Source: Methanocalculus sp.
Lineage (GTDB): Archaea; Halobacteriota; Methanomicrobia; Methanomicrobiales; Methanocorpusculaceae
Assembly: GCF_029762515.1 (NCBI RefSeq)
Contig: NZ_JARVGN010000041.1
Coordinates: 1-9,126, forward strand
Direction of reading: 5' to 3'
Length of the DNA: 9,126 bases
Shown here: positions 1 to 6,608 of the stretch, piece by piece
Layout of the letters: every line of letters begins with the position of its first letter
Numbering within the stretch: position 1 is the stretch's first letter
The notes under the pieces: generated by a model
Database searches by the model: none
What the model was told of the DNA's origin: nothing
What the model saw: only the letters and a program-made list of their open reading frames with translations
Position numbers and translations under genes: made by a program

Positions 1-2
1 CG

Positions 3-839
3 ATCAACCAGAACCATATAATCAGCAGAACCGGCAAAAGACTCCTCATCGAGTGGCATGGACGGCGGGCATCTTCCGGTGGTATGGCACCCGGATTTAT
101 TGTCGGAGTCGGGATTGATATTACCGGGAGAATACAGGCCGAAGATTCACTCAGGGAAGCAAACCGGAAATTAAACCTTCTCTCAAGCATCACCCGCCAT
201 GATATACTGAATAAGATAATGACAATCAAAGGGTACCTGGAAATTGCCGGTGAGACAGAATCAGATGAGGAACTCGCAGAATACCTTGAGCAGCTGAAAG
301 CCGCTGCTGATGCAATAGAAAGACAGATTGAGTTTACCCGCCAGTATGACCAGATCGCTGTAAATGAACCTGAGTGGATCTCGTTATCCGGCCTTCTGGA
401 AGAGATAGATGATTCATTGTTACCAATCACTGCTGTTTGTGATCCTGTGCTGATCTATGCCGAGCCGATGATCGGGAAGGTCTTTATGAACCTCTATGAT
501 AACGCCCAAAGGCATGCAGAAGGGGCAACAGGCATAACAATTCGATGCCAGGAGAGGGATGACGGCCTCCTTATCACCTGGGAGGATGACGGACAAGGCA
601 TCCCCTATGATCAGAAAGAGATGATCTTTGAGAGCGGGGTTGGAAGACATACGGGTTTTGGCCTTTTCCTTGTCAGTGAGATCCTTGAGATTACCGGAAT
701 TACCATTTCAGAGACCGGGGTGCCCGGAGAGGGGGCGAGGTTTGAAATCCTGGTTCCAAAAGGAGGATTTTGTATTCAACCTTCAATGGAAGAGATAGAT
801 TCCGATCAGGGAGGGAACCATTCCTTCTCTGGACAATAA
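3..839 (+). CDS. PAS-domain sensor histidine kinase, C-terminal part (5' end outside window)
   Basis: The reading frame is open from base 3, so the gene starts before the window; the first ATG inside (84) lies in the middle of a domain and is not the start. The first ~40 visible residues resemble the end of a PAS/PAC module (GFIVGVGIDITGR). A dimerisation helix follows, with an H-box of the form TRHDILN; its histidine is encoded at 198-200 and is the likely autophosphorylation site. The ATP-binding domain shows an N-box (NLYDNAQRH, about 490-520), a G1 box (DDGQGIP, about 590-605) and a G2 segment (GRHTGFGLFLV, about 640-680). No transmembrane segment or receiver domain is visible in this part. 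The HDILN type of H-box is common in methanogen kinases (recalled). The cognate signal and partner are unknown. The gene is convergent with the protease gene to its right. Confidence 0.9.
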   Translation: MNQNHIISRTGKRLLIEWHGRRASSGGMAPGFIVGVGIDITGRIQAEDSLREANRKLNLLSSITRHDILNKIMTIKGYLEIAGETESDEELAEYLEQLKAAADAIERQIEFTRQYDQIAVNEPEWISLSGLLEEIDDSLLPITAVCDPVLIYAEPMIGKVFMNLYDNAQRHAEGATGITIRCQERDDGLLITWEDDGQGIPYDQKEMIFESGVGRHTGFGLFLVSEILEITGITISETGVPGEGARFEILVPKGGFCIQPSMEEIDSDQGGNHSFSGQ

Positions 840-877
840 GTGTCTGAGAGCATTCACACCAGAGTCTGATCTCATGC

Positions 878-1753
878 TCACACCCCCTCTGCCGGCAGTT
901 TTGGCAGTGCATTTCTGTAATGCCAGAAGATGAGTGCGAGAACCACATAAAAGGCAGCAGCAAACCAGCCAAATTCCCCAAGCATCATCTCCCCGGCATC
1001 AGTCATTTGGGTAAGTGCCGGGTAGAACTGCTGGATAAGATAGTTCCAGAAGCCATGAAAAAGGACGGCAGCCCAGACACTTCCCGACATAAGGCGGAGC
1101 CAGGCAAGGATGAGTCCTGCACCCATCACTGAGGGGATGAAGACGGCAAGGGAGAAGGCAAGAGATCCAGCCCCATGATAGGATCCAAAGATGATCAGCG
1201 GGAAGTGCCAGACCGTCCATATGCCGCCGGATATCAGTGCGAGGGGTGTGAAGCTCTGGAACCGGGCAAGTTCCGGAACCAGAAATCCCCGCCATCCGAA
1301 CTCCTCACCGGCTGCTGCGAAAAGGTTGAATCCAACTGCGATGGTGAGTGTGGGGATGAAACTGATTGAGAGGAGAATCGCTGCACCCTCATGGCTGAAG
1401 GGGGCTATAGCTGATATCCAGGCCGATCCAAACATCAGGAGCCCTGCTCCAATTGGAATGAGCACAGCAACAAGGAGCCAGATCGGCTTTTTGACAGCCA
1501 TTCCAAATCCCTTCAGGTTCCGCTGAAAGTACAGGCGGGTAATTATGGCAGCAAGCGTCGGGCACCACATCACGGCGATAGTATAGAGATAGAGGCGGGT
1601 CGCATTGTCTGCCAGTGCAGGTGTCCCTGAGATCAGGTACCAGAAGAGTGAAGAGAAGATGAAGGTGAGGATGACGAATATCGAGACCGTGATCTTTGGA
1701 TTTGGGGGGATAGTGTATCCTGTTTTGATACCAAAGGAAGCAGTGGATTCCAT
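878..1753 (-). CDS. CPBP-family intramembrane metalloprotease (CaaX protease/bacteriocin-processing type)
   Basis: This 291-residue protein is very hydrophobic, with about seven to eight membrane segments starting near residue 20. It carries the three signature motifs of the CPBP (Abi/Rce1-like) family: EEFGWRG at 150-156 (Glu-Glu-x3-Arg), WxVWHFP with H183, and FHGFWN with H233 and N237. In known members these residues form the metal-dependent active site inside the membrane. Family roles include cleavage of prenylated proteins, bacteriocin maturation or immunity, and membrane-anchored regulator processing; the substrate here is not evident. The start at 1753 is the first ATG and precedes the first membrane helix by a plausible cytoplasmic tail. 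It has no clear ribosome binding site, but a TATA-like box lies 26 bases upstream, so a leaderless transcript is likely. It stands alone, divergent from the regulator gene. Confidence 0.9.
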   Translation of the reverse strand: MESTASFGIKTGYTIPPNPKITVSIFVILTFIFSSLFWYLISGTPALADNATRLYLYTIAVMWCPTLAAIITRLYFQRNLKGFGMAVKKPIWLLVAVLIPIGAGLLMFGSAWISAIAPFSHEGAAILLSISFIPTLTIAVGFNLFAAAGEEFGWRGFLVPELARFQSFTPLALISGGIWTVWHFPLIIFGSYHGAGSLAFSLAVFIPSVMGAGLILAWLRLMSGSVWAAVLFHGFWNYLIQQFYPALTQMTDAGEMMLGEFGWFAAAFYVVLALIFWHYRNALPKLPAEGV

Positions 1754-1774
1754 ATACTAATCTTTTTCATAGAG

Positions 1775-1783
1775 ATTAATATT
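1775..1783 (-). promoter_or_regulatory. TATA-like box of the CPBP protease gene
   Basis: On the minus strand the AT-rich stretch AATATTAAT is centred about 26 bases before the ATG at 1753. That is the usual distance from an archaeal TATA box to the transcription start, so the mRNA would begin at or next to the start codon (leaderless). Supported by position and base composition only. Confidence 0.35.
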
Positions 1784-1823
1784 GTGATTCCGGTATTTTC
1801 AGGCTACTTCACCGGGGTTATGT

Positions 1824-1838
1824 GAGAGAGAGAGAGAG
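1824..1838. repeat. GA dinucleotide tract, (GA)7G
   Basis: A pure run of seven GA units plus one G lies in the divergent intergenic region between the protease and regulator genes. Such tracts can vary in length by slippage; there is no sign that this one is inside a gene. The rest of 1754-2019 is AT-rich and holds the two divergent promoters. A second TATA-like stretch (ATAAATATAAT, 1845-1855) leads to no convincing gene. Confidence 0.7.
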
Positions 1839-1990
1839 TCCATCCATAAATATAATCGTCAATGCTCTACATGATTCCTGTATTTTCAGAATATATGCAT
1901 AACTATTGCCTGAGAAATGAATTGATGAGTGAAAAGACAAAAGTCAACTTTAATTTAGGGACTTCGAAAAAGAGGTTGATCCATAGAAAG

Positions 1991-1998
1991 ATATATAC
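1991..1998 (+). promoter_or_regulatory. TATA box of the CARF/winged-helix regulator gene
   Basis: ATATATAC is centred about 26 bases upstream of the ATG at 2020. This puts the expected transcription start almost exactly on that ATG and argues for a leaderless mRNA beginning with the first methionine codon. A GTGAT at 2009-2013 could otherwise act as a weak ribosome binding site for the ATG at 2020 or 2026. Confidence 0.5.
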
Positions 1999-2019
1999 AC
2001 GATTCAACGTGATAGCTAT

Positions 2020-2736
2020 ATGTACATGCCAACTACACACATTGTTTTTGTGGGAAACCAGAAGGATCGCCTGATCGAGTCGATCAGCGCCCTTCGTGAG
2101 ATTCCTTTTTCAAAACTCTTTCTTATCGTCGGGGAAGATAAAAATAAAGCCAGTGAACAAAATATAAAAAAGATTGCCAAGCAGATTCAGACCGAGCTGA
2201 AGATGCTCTGGGATATTGACATCCGGGCAGTTGACAAGCAATCTGTTCTGAAGGCAGCAAACCAGCTCTTCACGATGATCACTGAAGAGAAGATGATAGG
2301 AAATGATGTCTTCCTGAATACATCCGGCTCAACCCATACCCTGTCGGTTGGTGCCTATATCGCCGCCTGCATGACCGGATCGAAGATGATAACAGCCATT
2401 CCGAAATATGATGACATGGGAGAAGAGATCGGAATTGAGGAGGTCATTGAGATCCCGGTCATCCCGGTGGATTATCCTGGTGAAGAGCAGCGGCATATCA
2501 TCACTCTCATTGGAGAGGGAGTCGAGTCACTTGACAGCCTTATCTTCATGATCACTCCCGATATCGAGAAGGATAGCAAGGAGTTCAGGAGCGAGCGGAG
2601 CCGGCTCTCCCACCACCTCTCAAAGCTTGAAGAGGCCGGGTTCATTAAAAAGGCAAAGAAAGGACGCAATATCTCGATACGGCTCACTGAACTGGGCAGA
2701 ATGCTCGCCGATATGGTAAATTCAAAACTTATATAA
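2020..2736 (+). CDS. CARF-like / winged-helix transcriptional regulator (HFX_2341 / DUF6293 type)
   Basis: This 238-residue protein has two parts. The first ~150 residues form a Rossmann-like domain: an initial strand THIVFVG (6-12), a helix, a second strand KLFLIVG (32-38), and a loop NTSGSTHT at 100-107 followed by a helix. This pattern is like the ligand-binding face of CARF domains. Residues ~165-238 form a MarR-like winged helix: SRLSHHLSKLEEAGFIKKAKKG is the recognition-helix and wing region, followed by SIRLTELGRMLADM. Size and order match the archaeal HFX_2341/DUF6293 regulators and resemble Csa3, which senses cyclic oligoadenylate. No cas gene or CRISPR array is in the window, so the ligand and target are unknown; self-regulation or a stress response is an inference. 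A start at 2026 (MPTTHIVF) is the alternative. An oligo-T run follows the stop codon. Confidence 0.85.
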   Translation: MYMPTTHIVFVGNQKDRLIESISALREIPFSKLFLIVGEDKNKASEQNIKKIAKQIQTELKMLWDIDIRAVDKQSVLKAANQLFTMITEEKMIGNDVFLNTSGSTHTLSVGAYIAACMTGSKMITAIPKYDDMGEEIGIEEVIEIPVIPVDYPGEEQRHIITLIGEGVESLDSLIFMITPDIEKDSKEFRSERSRLSHHLSKLEEAGFIKKAKKGRNISIRLTELGRMLADMVNSKLI

Positions 2737-2740
2737 TCAC

Positions 2741-2746
2741 TTTTTT
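2741..2746 (+). terminator. Oligo-T terminator after the regulator gene
   Basis: Six T residues start four bases after the TAA stop and are followed by a pyrimidine-rich stretch (CCTCC). Archaeal RNA polymerase stops at such runs without needing a hairpin. Confidence 0.45.
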
Positions 2747-2810
2747 CCTCCAGACAGTAAAGGATTGAGAGCTGTTTGGTGACTATTTGCACAAAACGAG
2801 AGAATAGCAT

Positions 2811-2875
2811 TCAGGAAGAATGATACACAGTCCGGGGCATTTTATTTTCCATATAAACTGACGAATTCTTCCTGA
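2811..2875. repeat. 11-base inverted repeat around a TATA box
   Basis: TCAGGAAGAAT at 2811-2821 is the exact reverse complement of ATTCTTCCTGA at 2865-2875. Shorter hairpin arms overlap each half (CATTC/GAATG at 2808-2822 and CGAAT/ATTCG at 2862-2879). The pair brackets the TATA-like box at 2849-2858, as expected for an operator bound by a dimer or for a folded transcript start. No regulator is known for it. Confidence 0.5.
2849..2858 (+). promoter_or_regulatory. Candidate TATA box upstream of the methyltransferase gene
   Basis: CCATATAAAC would place a transcription start near 2880, giving a leader of about 90 bases before the ATG at 2972. That leader holds an eight-codon mini-ORF (2887-2913) and a short palindrome GTGAC-CCC-GTCAC (2919-2931) followed by five T residues (2933-2937), which resembles a small hairpin terminator or attenuator. 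Evidence is positional only. Confidence 0.35.
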
Positions 2876-2971
2876 TTCGCCAAAAAATGAGTCTGATGCT
2901 GTTTGGGCGATGAGATCAGTGACCCCGTCACCTTTTTGTACATCAATACCCAATAATGAATACGTTAGAAC

Positions 2972-3805
2972 ATGAGTGGACAAAAAGAAACACAAGATAT
3001 GAGCAGACCATATATTCACGGCAGATCAAAGAGAGAGGCGGAACGACTCTCCGATCAGGCAGATACACTCACCCGGATCCTTCACCATGATACCAGATAT
3101 CCACACGGATGCAGGGTGCTTGAAGCAGGATGCGGTGTCGGTGCCCAGACTGCGATACTCTCTGCCCATTCTCCGGGAGCAACGATAACATCAGTTGAGA
3201 TATCAACAGAATCTCTCCGGATTGCCCGGTGGAGAATGAGAGAATTGCATATTAAAACAGTTGACCTTGTGAATGGGGATATCTTCACTCTCCCCTTCCG
3301 CGAGTCTGCTTTTGATCATATCTTTGTCTGCTTTGTGCTTGAACACCTCCACAACCCACGCTCGGCACTTCTGAAACTACGCTCCCTGCTGAAGACGGGT
3401 GGAACGATTACAATCATTGAAGGTGACCATGGATCAACCTTCTTCCACCCCGACAGCCCATTTGCACAGGAAACCATTCGAACGCTTGTTTCGCTCCAGG
3501 CAGAGAAAGGAGGAGATGCCTGCATCGGGAGAAGACTCTATCCGCTCATGAAAGAGGCAGGGTTCTCTGATGCGGCGGTGTCAGAGAGGATGGTGTATGT
3601 GGATGCAGGCAGGCCCGATCTTGTGGAAGGTTTTACCAGAAAAACCTTTATTGCCATGGTTGAAGGAGTTCGCGAAGAAGCACTCGCACGTGGACAGGTA
3701 TCACAAACTGCCTGGGAGAAGGGGATAGCCGACCTTGAGAGAACTACTGAGGCAGACGGGACGTTCTGCTACACCTTCTTCAAAGGAACTGGTACGAAAG
3801 GATAA
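2972..3805 (+). CDS. Class I SAM-dependent methyltransferase
   Basis: This 277-residue protein has a Rossmann-type methyltransferase fold. Motif I is VLEAGCGVGAQT (49-60), which binds S-adenosylmethionine. The acidic residue ending the second strand is E76 in SVEIS, D103 lies in the NGDIF segment, and the motif IV region is FDHIFVCFVLEHLHNP (114-129). The N-terminal part YIHGRSKREAERLSDQADTL is typical of a set of stand-alone methyltransferases found in methanogens and fungi whose substrates are mostly unknown. The last ~90 residues form a helical cap expected to determine the substrate; it is likely a small molecule, but this cannot be read from sequence. The ATG at 2972 is chosen as the first in frame; an ATG at 2999 (MSRPYIHG) also leaves the fold intact. 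Neither has a clear ribosome binding site. The serine hydrolase gene begins 51 bases downstream on the same strand and may be cotranscribed. Confidence 0.9.
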   Translation: MSGQKETQDMSRPYIHGRSKREAERLSDQADTLTRILHHDTRYPHGCRVLEAGCGVGAQTAILSAHSPGATITSVEISTESLRIARWRMRELHIKTVDLVNGDIFTLPFRESAFDHIFVCFVLEHLHNPRSALLKLRSLLKTGGTITIIEGDHGSTFFHPDSPFAQETIRTLVSLQAEKGGDACIGRRLYPLMKEAGFSDAAVSERMVYVDAGRPDLVEGFTRKTFIAMVEGVREEALARGQVSQTAWEKGIADLERTTEADGTFCYTFFKGTGTKG

Positions 3806-3856
3806 TCATCCAAATAGCTCAGCAAGGCTTATCATCCCTTCAATCCATGAATCCGC

Positions 3857-5800
3857 ATGGACTTTCGAGGGCACTTTCTCCTTCTCCTTTTGATCTGCTT
3901 CATAACAGCCCTGCCGGTTGCCGGATCAGATCAGCTCCCTGTGCAGCCACCCGGGCCGCTTGACCCGGAAGAGGTCGAAGCGTTTCTTGATGAGATCATG
4001 CCGGCAAACCTCGCCCTCTACAATGTGCCTGGGGCAACGGTTGCGGTTGTGAAAGACGGAAAGCTCGTTATTGTAAAAGGGTATGGTTACAGCGATATCG
4101 AAAAGCGGGTGCCTGTGGATGCGGACAATACGCTCTTTCGGATCGGATCGATCACCAAACTCTTCACCTGGACTGCTGTGATGAAGCTTCAGTCTGAAGG
4201 CAGAATCGATCTCGATACTGATGTGAACCAGTACCTGAAAGATTTCCAGATACCAGACACCTATCCCGGTGAGCCGATAACAATGCGCCACCTGATGACG
4301 CATACTGCCGGGTTTGAAGAGTATATCTGGTTTATGGCAGTTGATAATGTTGATAATATGATATCATTCAGGGACTATTGTGCCGGCTATATGCCCGCAC
4401 GGGTCAATCCACCCGGCAAGGTCTCATCTTATTCAAATTACGGAACCACCCTTGCAGCAGTTATAATCGAGGATGTCACCGGAGTTCCGTTTGAAGTATA
4501 TATCAACGACAATATCCTCTCACCACTCCGAATGGAGAGCACCAGTACAGGAGAGGATCTCCCTCCTGAAAGAGCAGAAAGACTCTCGAAGGGATATGTA
4601 TTCAGCCGGAAGAATCAAGCCATCCATGATGACATCTATAATATCGGGCCTGCCGGAACAATAAGCTCCACAGCACCGGATATGGCGGCATTTCTTGCCA
4701 TGCATATGAAAGGTGGGAGCCTGGATGATGTCACAATCCTTCCCCGTGACACCGCTGGGCTCATGCATGCAGAGTCATTCACAAATGATCCCCGCGGCTC
4801 GGGCATGTGCCTTGGCTTCTATGAGATGCATGTCAATAACAGGCGGCTGATCGGTCATGGCGGAGATACCAACACGTTTCATTCTCTCCTGATCTTCATG
4901 CCAACAGAGCAGGCAGGTTTCTTCGTCTCCTATAACAGCGTCGGCGGAGGGGCAGCGAGAAATGAACTGCTCCGGGCATTTATGGATCACTATTACCCGG
5001 CAGAAGAGGTAGCAATCCCGGATCCAGATCCACTGAACACTGCCGATCTTGAGAAATATACGGGCACCTATGAGACCAACCGGCGCAATATGGCACATTT
5101 TGAGAAGTATGTCGCCAAACGATCACCAATTGTGGTCTCTGTTTCAAGTGATGGAACACTCCTCCTTGAGCACCCCGGAAATGCTCAGGAATATTATATG
5201 ATTGAAAAGGATATCTTCGCACTCCCGGATGGAGACCCCCAGTGCACCGGAAACCTCATCTTTCATCTCGGTTCTGCCGGGAGGCCGGAGTTTTTCGTCC
5301 TTCAAAACGTCCCAATTCTCACTTTTGAGAGGCTTGCCTGGCATGATACACCGTCATTTCTGGAGAATGTGAAAAATGTCGCCGGGATTATTCTTGCAAC
5401 GGTACTCGTCTGGCCGCTCCTCGCTGCATTCAGGCGGGCATATGCTATACCTGAAAAGGCAATGCCACGCCACGCCCGGATTGCCCGGTGGATTGCCGGT
5501 GCATCCGCGTTCTCGCTCCTTGGATTCGTCCTGGTAATACTACCCGAAATCATAGATAACGAGACACTCGTCTCAACATACCTGATCAGTCCGGTTCCAC
5601 CAGTTGAGTTTACCCTCGCCCTGATTGTCCCGGTACTTTCGCTTCTGTTGACGCTGCTGACAGTTGGTTTCGCTGCCATTGCCTGGAAAGAAGGGTACTG
5701 GAACCGCCTGCACAGAATCCATTATACGGTTGTTGCTGCTGCCGCAGTTGCGATGCTCTGGTGGATCAATTCCTGGAATCTCTGGGTATTCTGCCTCTGA
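3857..5800 (+). CDS. Membrane-anchored serine hydrolase, beta-lactamase/penicillin-binding (class C) family
   Basis: This 647-residue protein starts with a signal peptide or anchor (residues 5-23, LLLLLICFITALPVAGS). A serine hydrolase domain of the class C beta-lactamase type covers ~35-380. It contains the nucleophile motif SITK (S98, K101), the second motif YSN (192-194) and HGG (334-336) in place of KTG. Residues ~390-495 form a beta-rich linker as in many esterase-type members. Four membrane helices close the protein (about 504-526, 545-566, 584-608, 622-645). The catalytic domain would face outside the cell. Family members act as esterases, D-amino-acid peptidases or peptidoglycan hydrolases. 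Most archaea of this kind lack murein, so a peptidase or esterase role on external peptides or lipids is more likely than antibiotic resistance, but the substrate is unknown. An ATG at 3847 is out of frame, so 3857 is the start. An oligo-T run follows. Confidence 0.92.
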   Translation: MDFRGHFLLLLLICFITALPVAGSDQLPVQPPGPLDPEEVEAFLDEIMPANLALYNVPGATVAVVKDGKLVIVKGYGYSDIEKRVPVDADNTLFRIGSITKLFTWTAVMKLQSEGRIDLDTDVNQYLKDFQIPDTYPGEPITMRHLMTHTAGFEEYIWFMAVDNVDNMISFRDYCAGYMPARVNPPGKVSSYSNYGTTLAAVIIEDVTGVPFEVYINDNILSPLRMESTSTGEDLPPERAERLSKGYVFSRKNQAIHDDIYNIGPAGTISSTAPDMAAFLAMHMKGGSLDDVTILPRDTAGLMHAESFTNDPRGSGMCLGFYEMHVNNRRLIGHGGDTNTFHSLLIFMPTEQAGFFVSYNSVGGGAARNELLRAFMDHYYPAEEVAIPDPDPLNTADLEKYTGTYETNRRNMAHFEKYVAKRSPIVVSVSSDGTLLLEHPGNAQEYYMIEKDIFALPDGDPQCTGNLIFHLGSAGRPEFFVLQNVPILTFERLAWHDTPSFLENVKNVAGIILATVLVWPLLAAFRRAYAIPEKAMPRHARIARWIAGASAFSLLGFVLVILPEIIDNETLVSTYLISPVPPVEFTLALIVPVLSLLLTLLTVGFAAIAWKEGYWNRLHRIHYTVVAAAAVAMLWWINSWNLWVFCL

Positions 5801-5809
5801 GATTCACTA

Positions 5810-5815
5810 TTTTTT
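5810..5815 (+). terminator. Oligo-T terminator after the serine hydrolase gene
   Basis: Six T residues begin nine bases after the TGA stop and are followed by GTATCTTCTCC. This fits hairpin-independent archaeal termination. Confidence 0.45.
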
Positions 5816-5844
5816 GTATCTTCTCCGAACTCCCCCATACCAGG

Positions 5845-5852
5845 TTTAAATA
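5845..5852 (+). promoter_or_regulatory. Strong TATA-like box upstream of the hicB region
   Basis: TTTAAATA is close to the archaeal TATA consensus and predicts a transcript starting near 5874, well before the HicB-like gene. The transcript would contain a bulged hairpin (5907-5929, CTCTT/AAGAG plus CCC/GGG) and an 18-codon mini-ORF (5934-5990) with a purine-rich GAGAGGGA just upstream of its ATG. No known gene uses this promoter directly. Confidence 0.4.
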
Positions 5853-5983
5853 GATTCTTATTAGCTGCTCAGATATCATCAGGAACCCTACACACCAGGA
5901 TAATTGCCCCTCTTCGAATCAAGAGAGGGAAAAATGAGTGATCCATTGTTTCCCTCCATTCGATCTCCGGGCATACACATACC

Positions 5984-5990
5984 TTTATAG
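5984..5990 (+). promoter_or_regulatory. TATA-like box proximal to the HicB-like gene
   Basis: TTTATAG is centred about 26 bases before 6013, so transcription would start between the two possible ATGs (6007 and 6025). This supports the start at 6025 for the HicB-like protein. Confidence 0.35.
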
Positions 5991-6024
5991 AATGTCCTGA
6001 CAGAATATGATCTACGATACCATT

Positions 6025-6249
6025 ATGAAATTCTCTCTCATTGTCGAAAAGGACGAGGATGGGCGGTATGTCGTGGAGTGTACTGACCTGCCGGGATGTA
6101 TGAGCGAAGGAGAAACGCTCAAAGAAGCTATTGACAATATCCATGAAGCAATCATTGGCTGTCTGAGCTCGAGATTAAAGATGGCATCTGAGAATATCCA
6201 GATCAGTTCTCTTCCATCTCATATGAGGACTTTTTTTCCAAATTTCTGA
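6025..6249 (+). CDS. HicB-like antitoxin-family protein, apparently without a HicA partner
   Basis: The first ~45 residues (MKFSLIVEKDEDGRYVVECTDLPGCMSEGETLKEAIDNIHEAI) match the HicB fold: a strand, a DEDG turn, VVECTDLPGC, then a helix. HicB proteins form a partly degraded RNase H-like fold and normally neutralise the RNA-cleaving toxin HicA. The 74-residue length fits the short archaeal form without a separate DNA-binding domain. The start at 6025 is preferred over the ATG at 6007 because family members begin directly with the MKF-type strand and the TATA box predicts transcription starting after 6007. I found no HicA-like reading frame on either side, so this is an orphan antitoxin or a stand-alone HicB-like protein. 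The final codons include a run of seven T residues (6231-6237), which could also serve in termination. Confidence 0.8.
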   Translation: MKFSLIVEKDEDGRYVVECTDLPGCMSEGETLKEAIDNIHEAIIGCLSSRLKMASENIQISSLPSHMRTFFPNF

Positions 6250-6373
6250 TCATCTAATCCCTGATTCCTGAGTAAAAGAATCTAAATGTCGTGGCTTCAT
6301 CCTCACAAATGATCCCCTTTCATACAAGCGACAGTGCATAAGAAACTGTGGTTGAGGAAGAGAGAGGAAACAG

Positions 6374-6519
6374 TAACAAGTAATGGGCGCGAAGCGCCAT
6401 CTATCCTCAATGGCGGGGCTATAAGCCTCGCTTGGTGACCGATAGGTCGCCTTCACCGAGCTCCGAAGGGGGATGGCAGTGCCCCCCCGGAGGATGTTCG
6501 GTGACCAGTCCTAACAAGT
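6374..6519. repeat. 8-base direct repeats TAACAAGT flanking the structured segment
   Basis: TAACAAGT occurs at 6374-6381 and 6512-6519, exactly bracketing the GC-rich folded stretch. This could be a target duplication left by a small insertion, part of the RNA fold, or chance. I see no terminal inverted repeats that would support a miniature transposon. Confidence 0.5.
6383..6511 (+). ncRNA. Putative structured leader RNA (riboswitch-like) of the phosphoribosyltransferase gene
   Basis: Four hairpins follow one another. P1 at 6383-6400 (GGCGC/GCGCC, loop GAA, extended by AT/AT past a bulged G). P2 at 6413-6431, eight pairs with an ATA loop and one G-U pair, which favours the plus strand. P3 at 6434-6457 (GACC/GGTC with a GATA loop, plus outer GGTG/CACC). 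P4 at 6461-6492 (CTCCG/CGGAG and GGGGG/CCCCC). Two exact copies of GGTGACC (6434-6440 and 6500-6506) can each pair with CACC at 6454-6457. The second makes a longer stem (CACCGA 6454-6459 with TCGGTG 6498-6503), so two mutually exclusive folds exist. ATCCTC (6403-6408) can also close the whole set with GAGGAT (6490-6495). The segment ends 45 bases before the original start codon of an xpt-like gene. It matches no RNA family I recognise; a miniature mobile element is the alternative. It covers most of the 6250-6556 gap, whose first ~120 bases show nothing clear. Confidence 0.5.
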
Positions 6520-6556
6520 GTATGAATTCACATCTGACGATCAAGGGGTTTGAATC

Positions 6557-6603
6557 ATGCACTTGGAACAACTCAATCTCGTGCTGAAGATCCATGATTC
6601 ATC
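6557..6603 (+). pseudogene. 5' fragment of the purine phosphoribosyltransferase gene, cut off by the IS605-type insertion
   Basis: ATG at 6557 opens 15 codons (MHLEQLNLVLKIHDS) that run into the left end of the mobile element. A TGA at 6551-6553 is in frame just upstream, so this is the first possible start. The segment VLKIHDS followed, across the element, by HHLADSNLLKRCGEELAEHF aligns with the N-terminal VLKVDSF...H...LL region of Xpt proteins (recalled). The two halves join in frame when about 1529 bases (6604-8132) are removed: TC at 6602-6603 plus C at 8133 make one serine codon. A bulged hairpin (6539-6556, GAT-CAA/TTG-ATC) directly precedes the ATG. Confidence 0.6.
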
Positions 6604-6608
6604 TAAAA

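Noticed and set aside
1862..2074. 70-codon plus-strand ORF upstream of and overlapping the regulator gene
   Set aside because: It resembles no family, has odd composition, overlaps the regulator start in another frame and is best explained as chance reading through the AT-rich promoter region, despite a TATA-like stretch before it.
3217..5492. Exact 17-base repeat CCGGATTGCCCGGTGGA at 3217-3233 and 5476-5492
   Set aside because: In both genes it encodes Arg-Ile-Ala-Arg-Trp in frame with preferred codons; nothing around it suggests recombination or a binding site, so it is probably coincidence.
6250..6456. 68-codon minus-strand ORF considered as a HicA remnant
   Set aside because: No HicA motifs (glycine-rich turn, catalytic histidine in a GSHxxY-like context) are present, and it runs through the structured leader segment.
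6371..6520. Possible RNase P RNA, SRP RNA, tRNA or known riboswitch
   Set aside because: The conserved cores of RNase P and SRP RNA, the tRNA cloverleaf, and the purine, TPP, cobalamin, fluoride and guanidine motifs as I recall them are not found in this segment.
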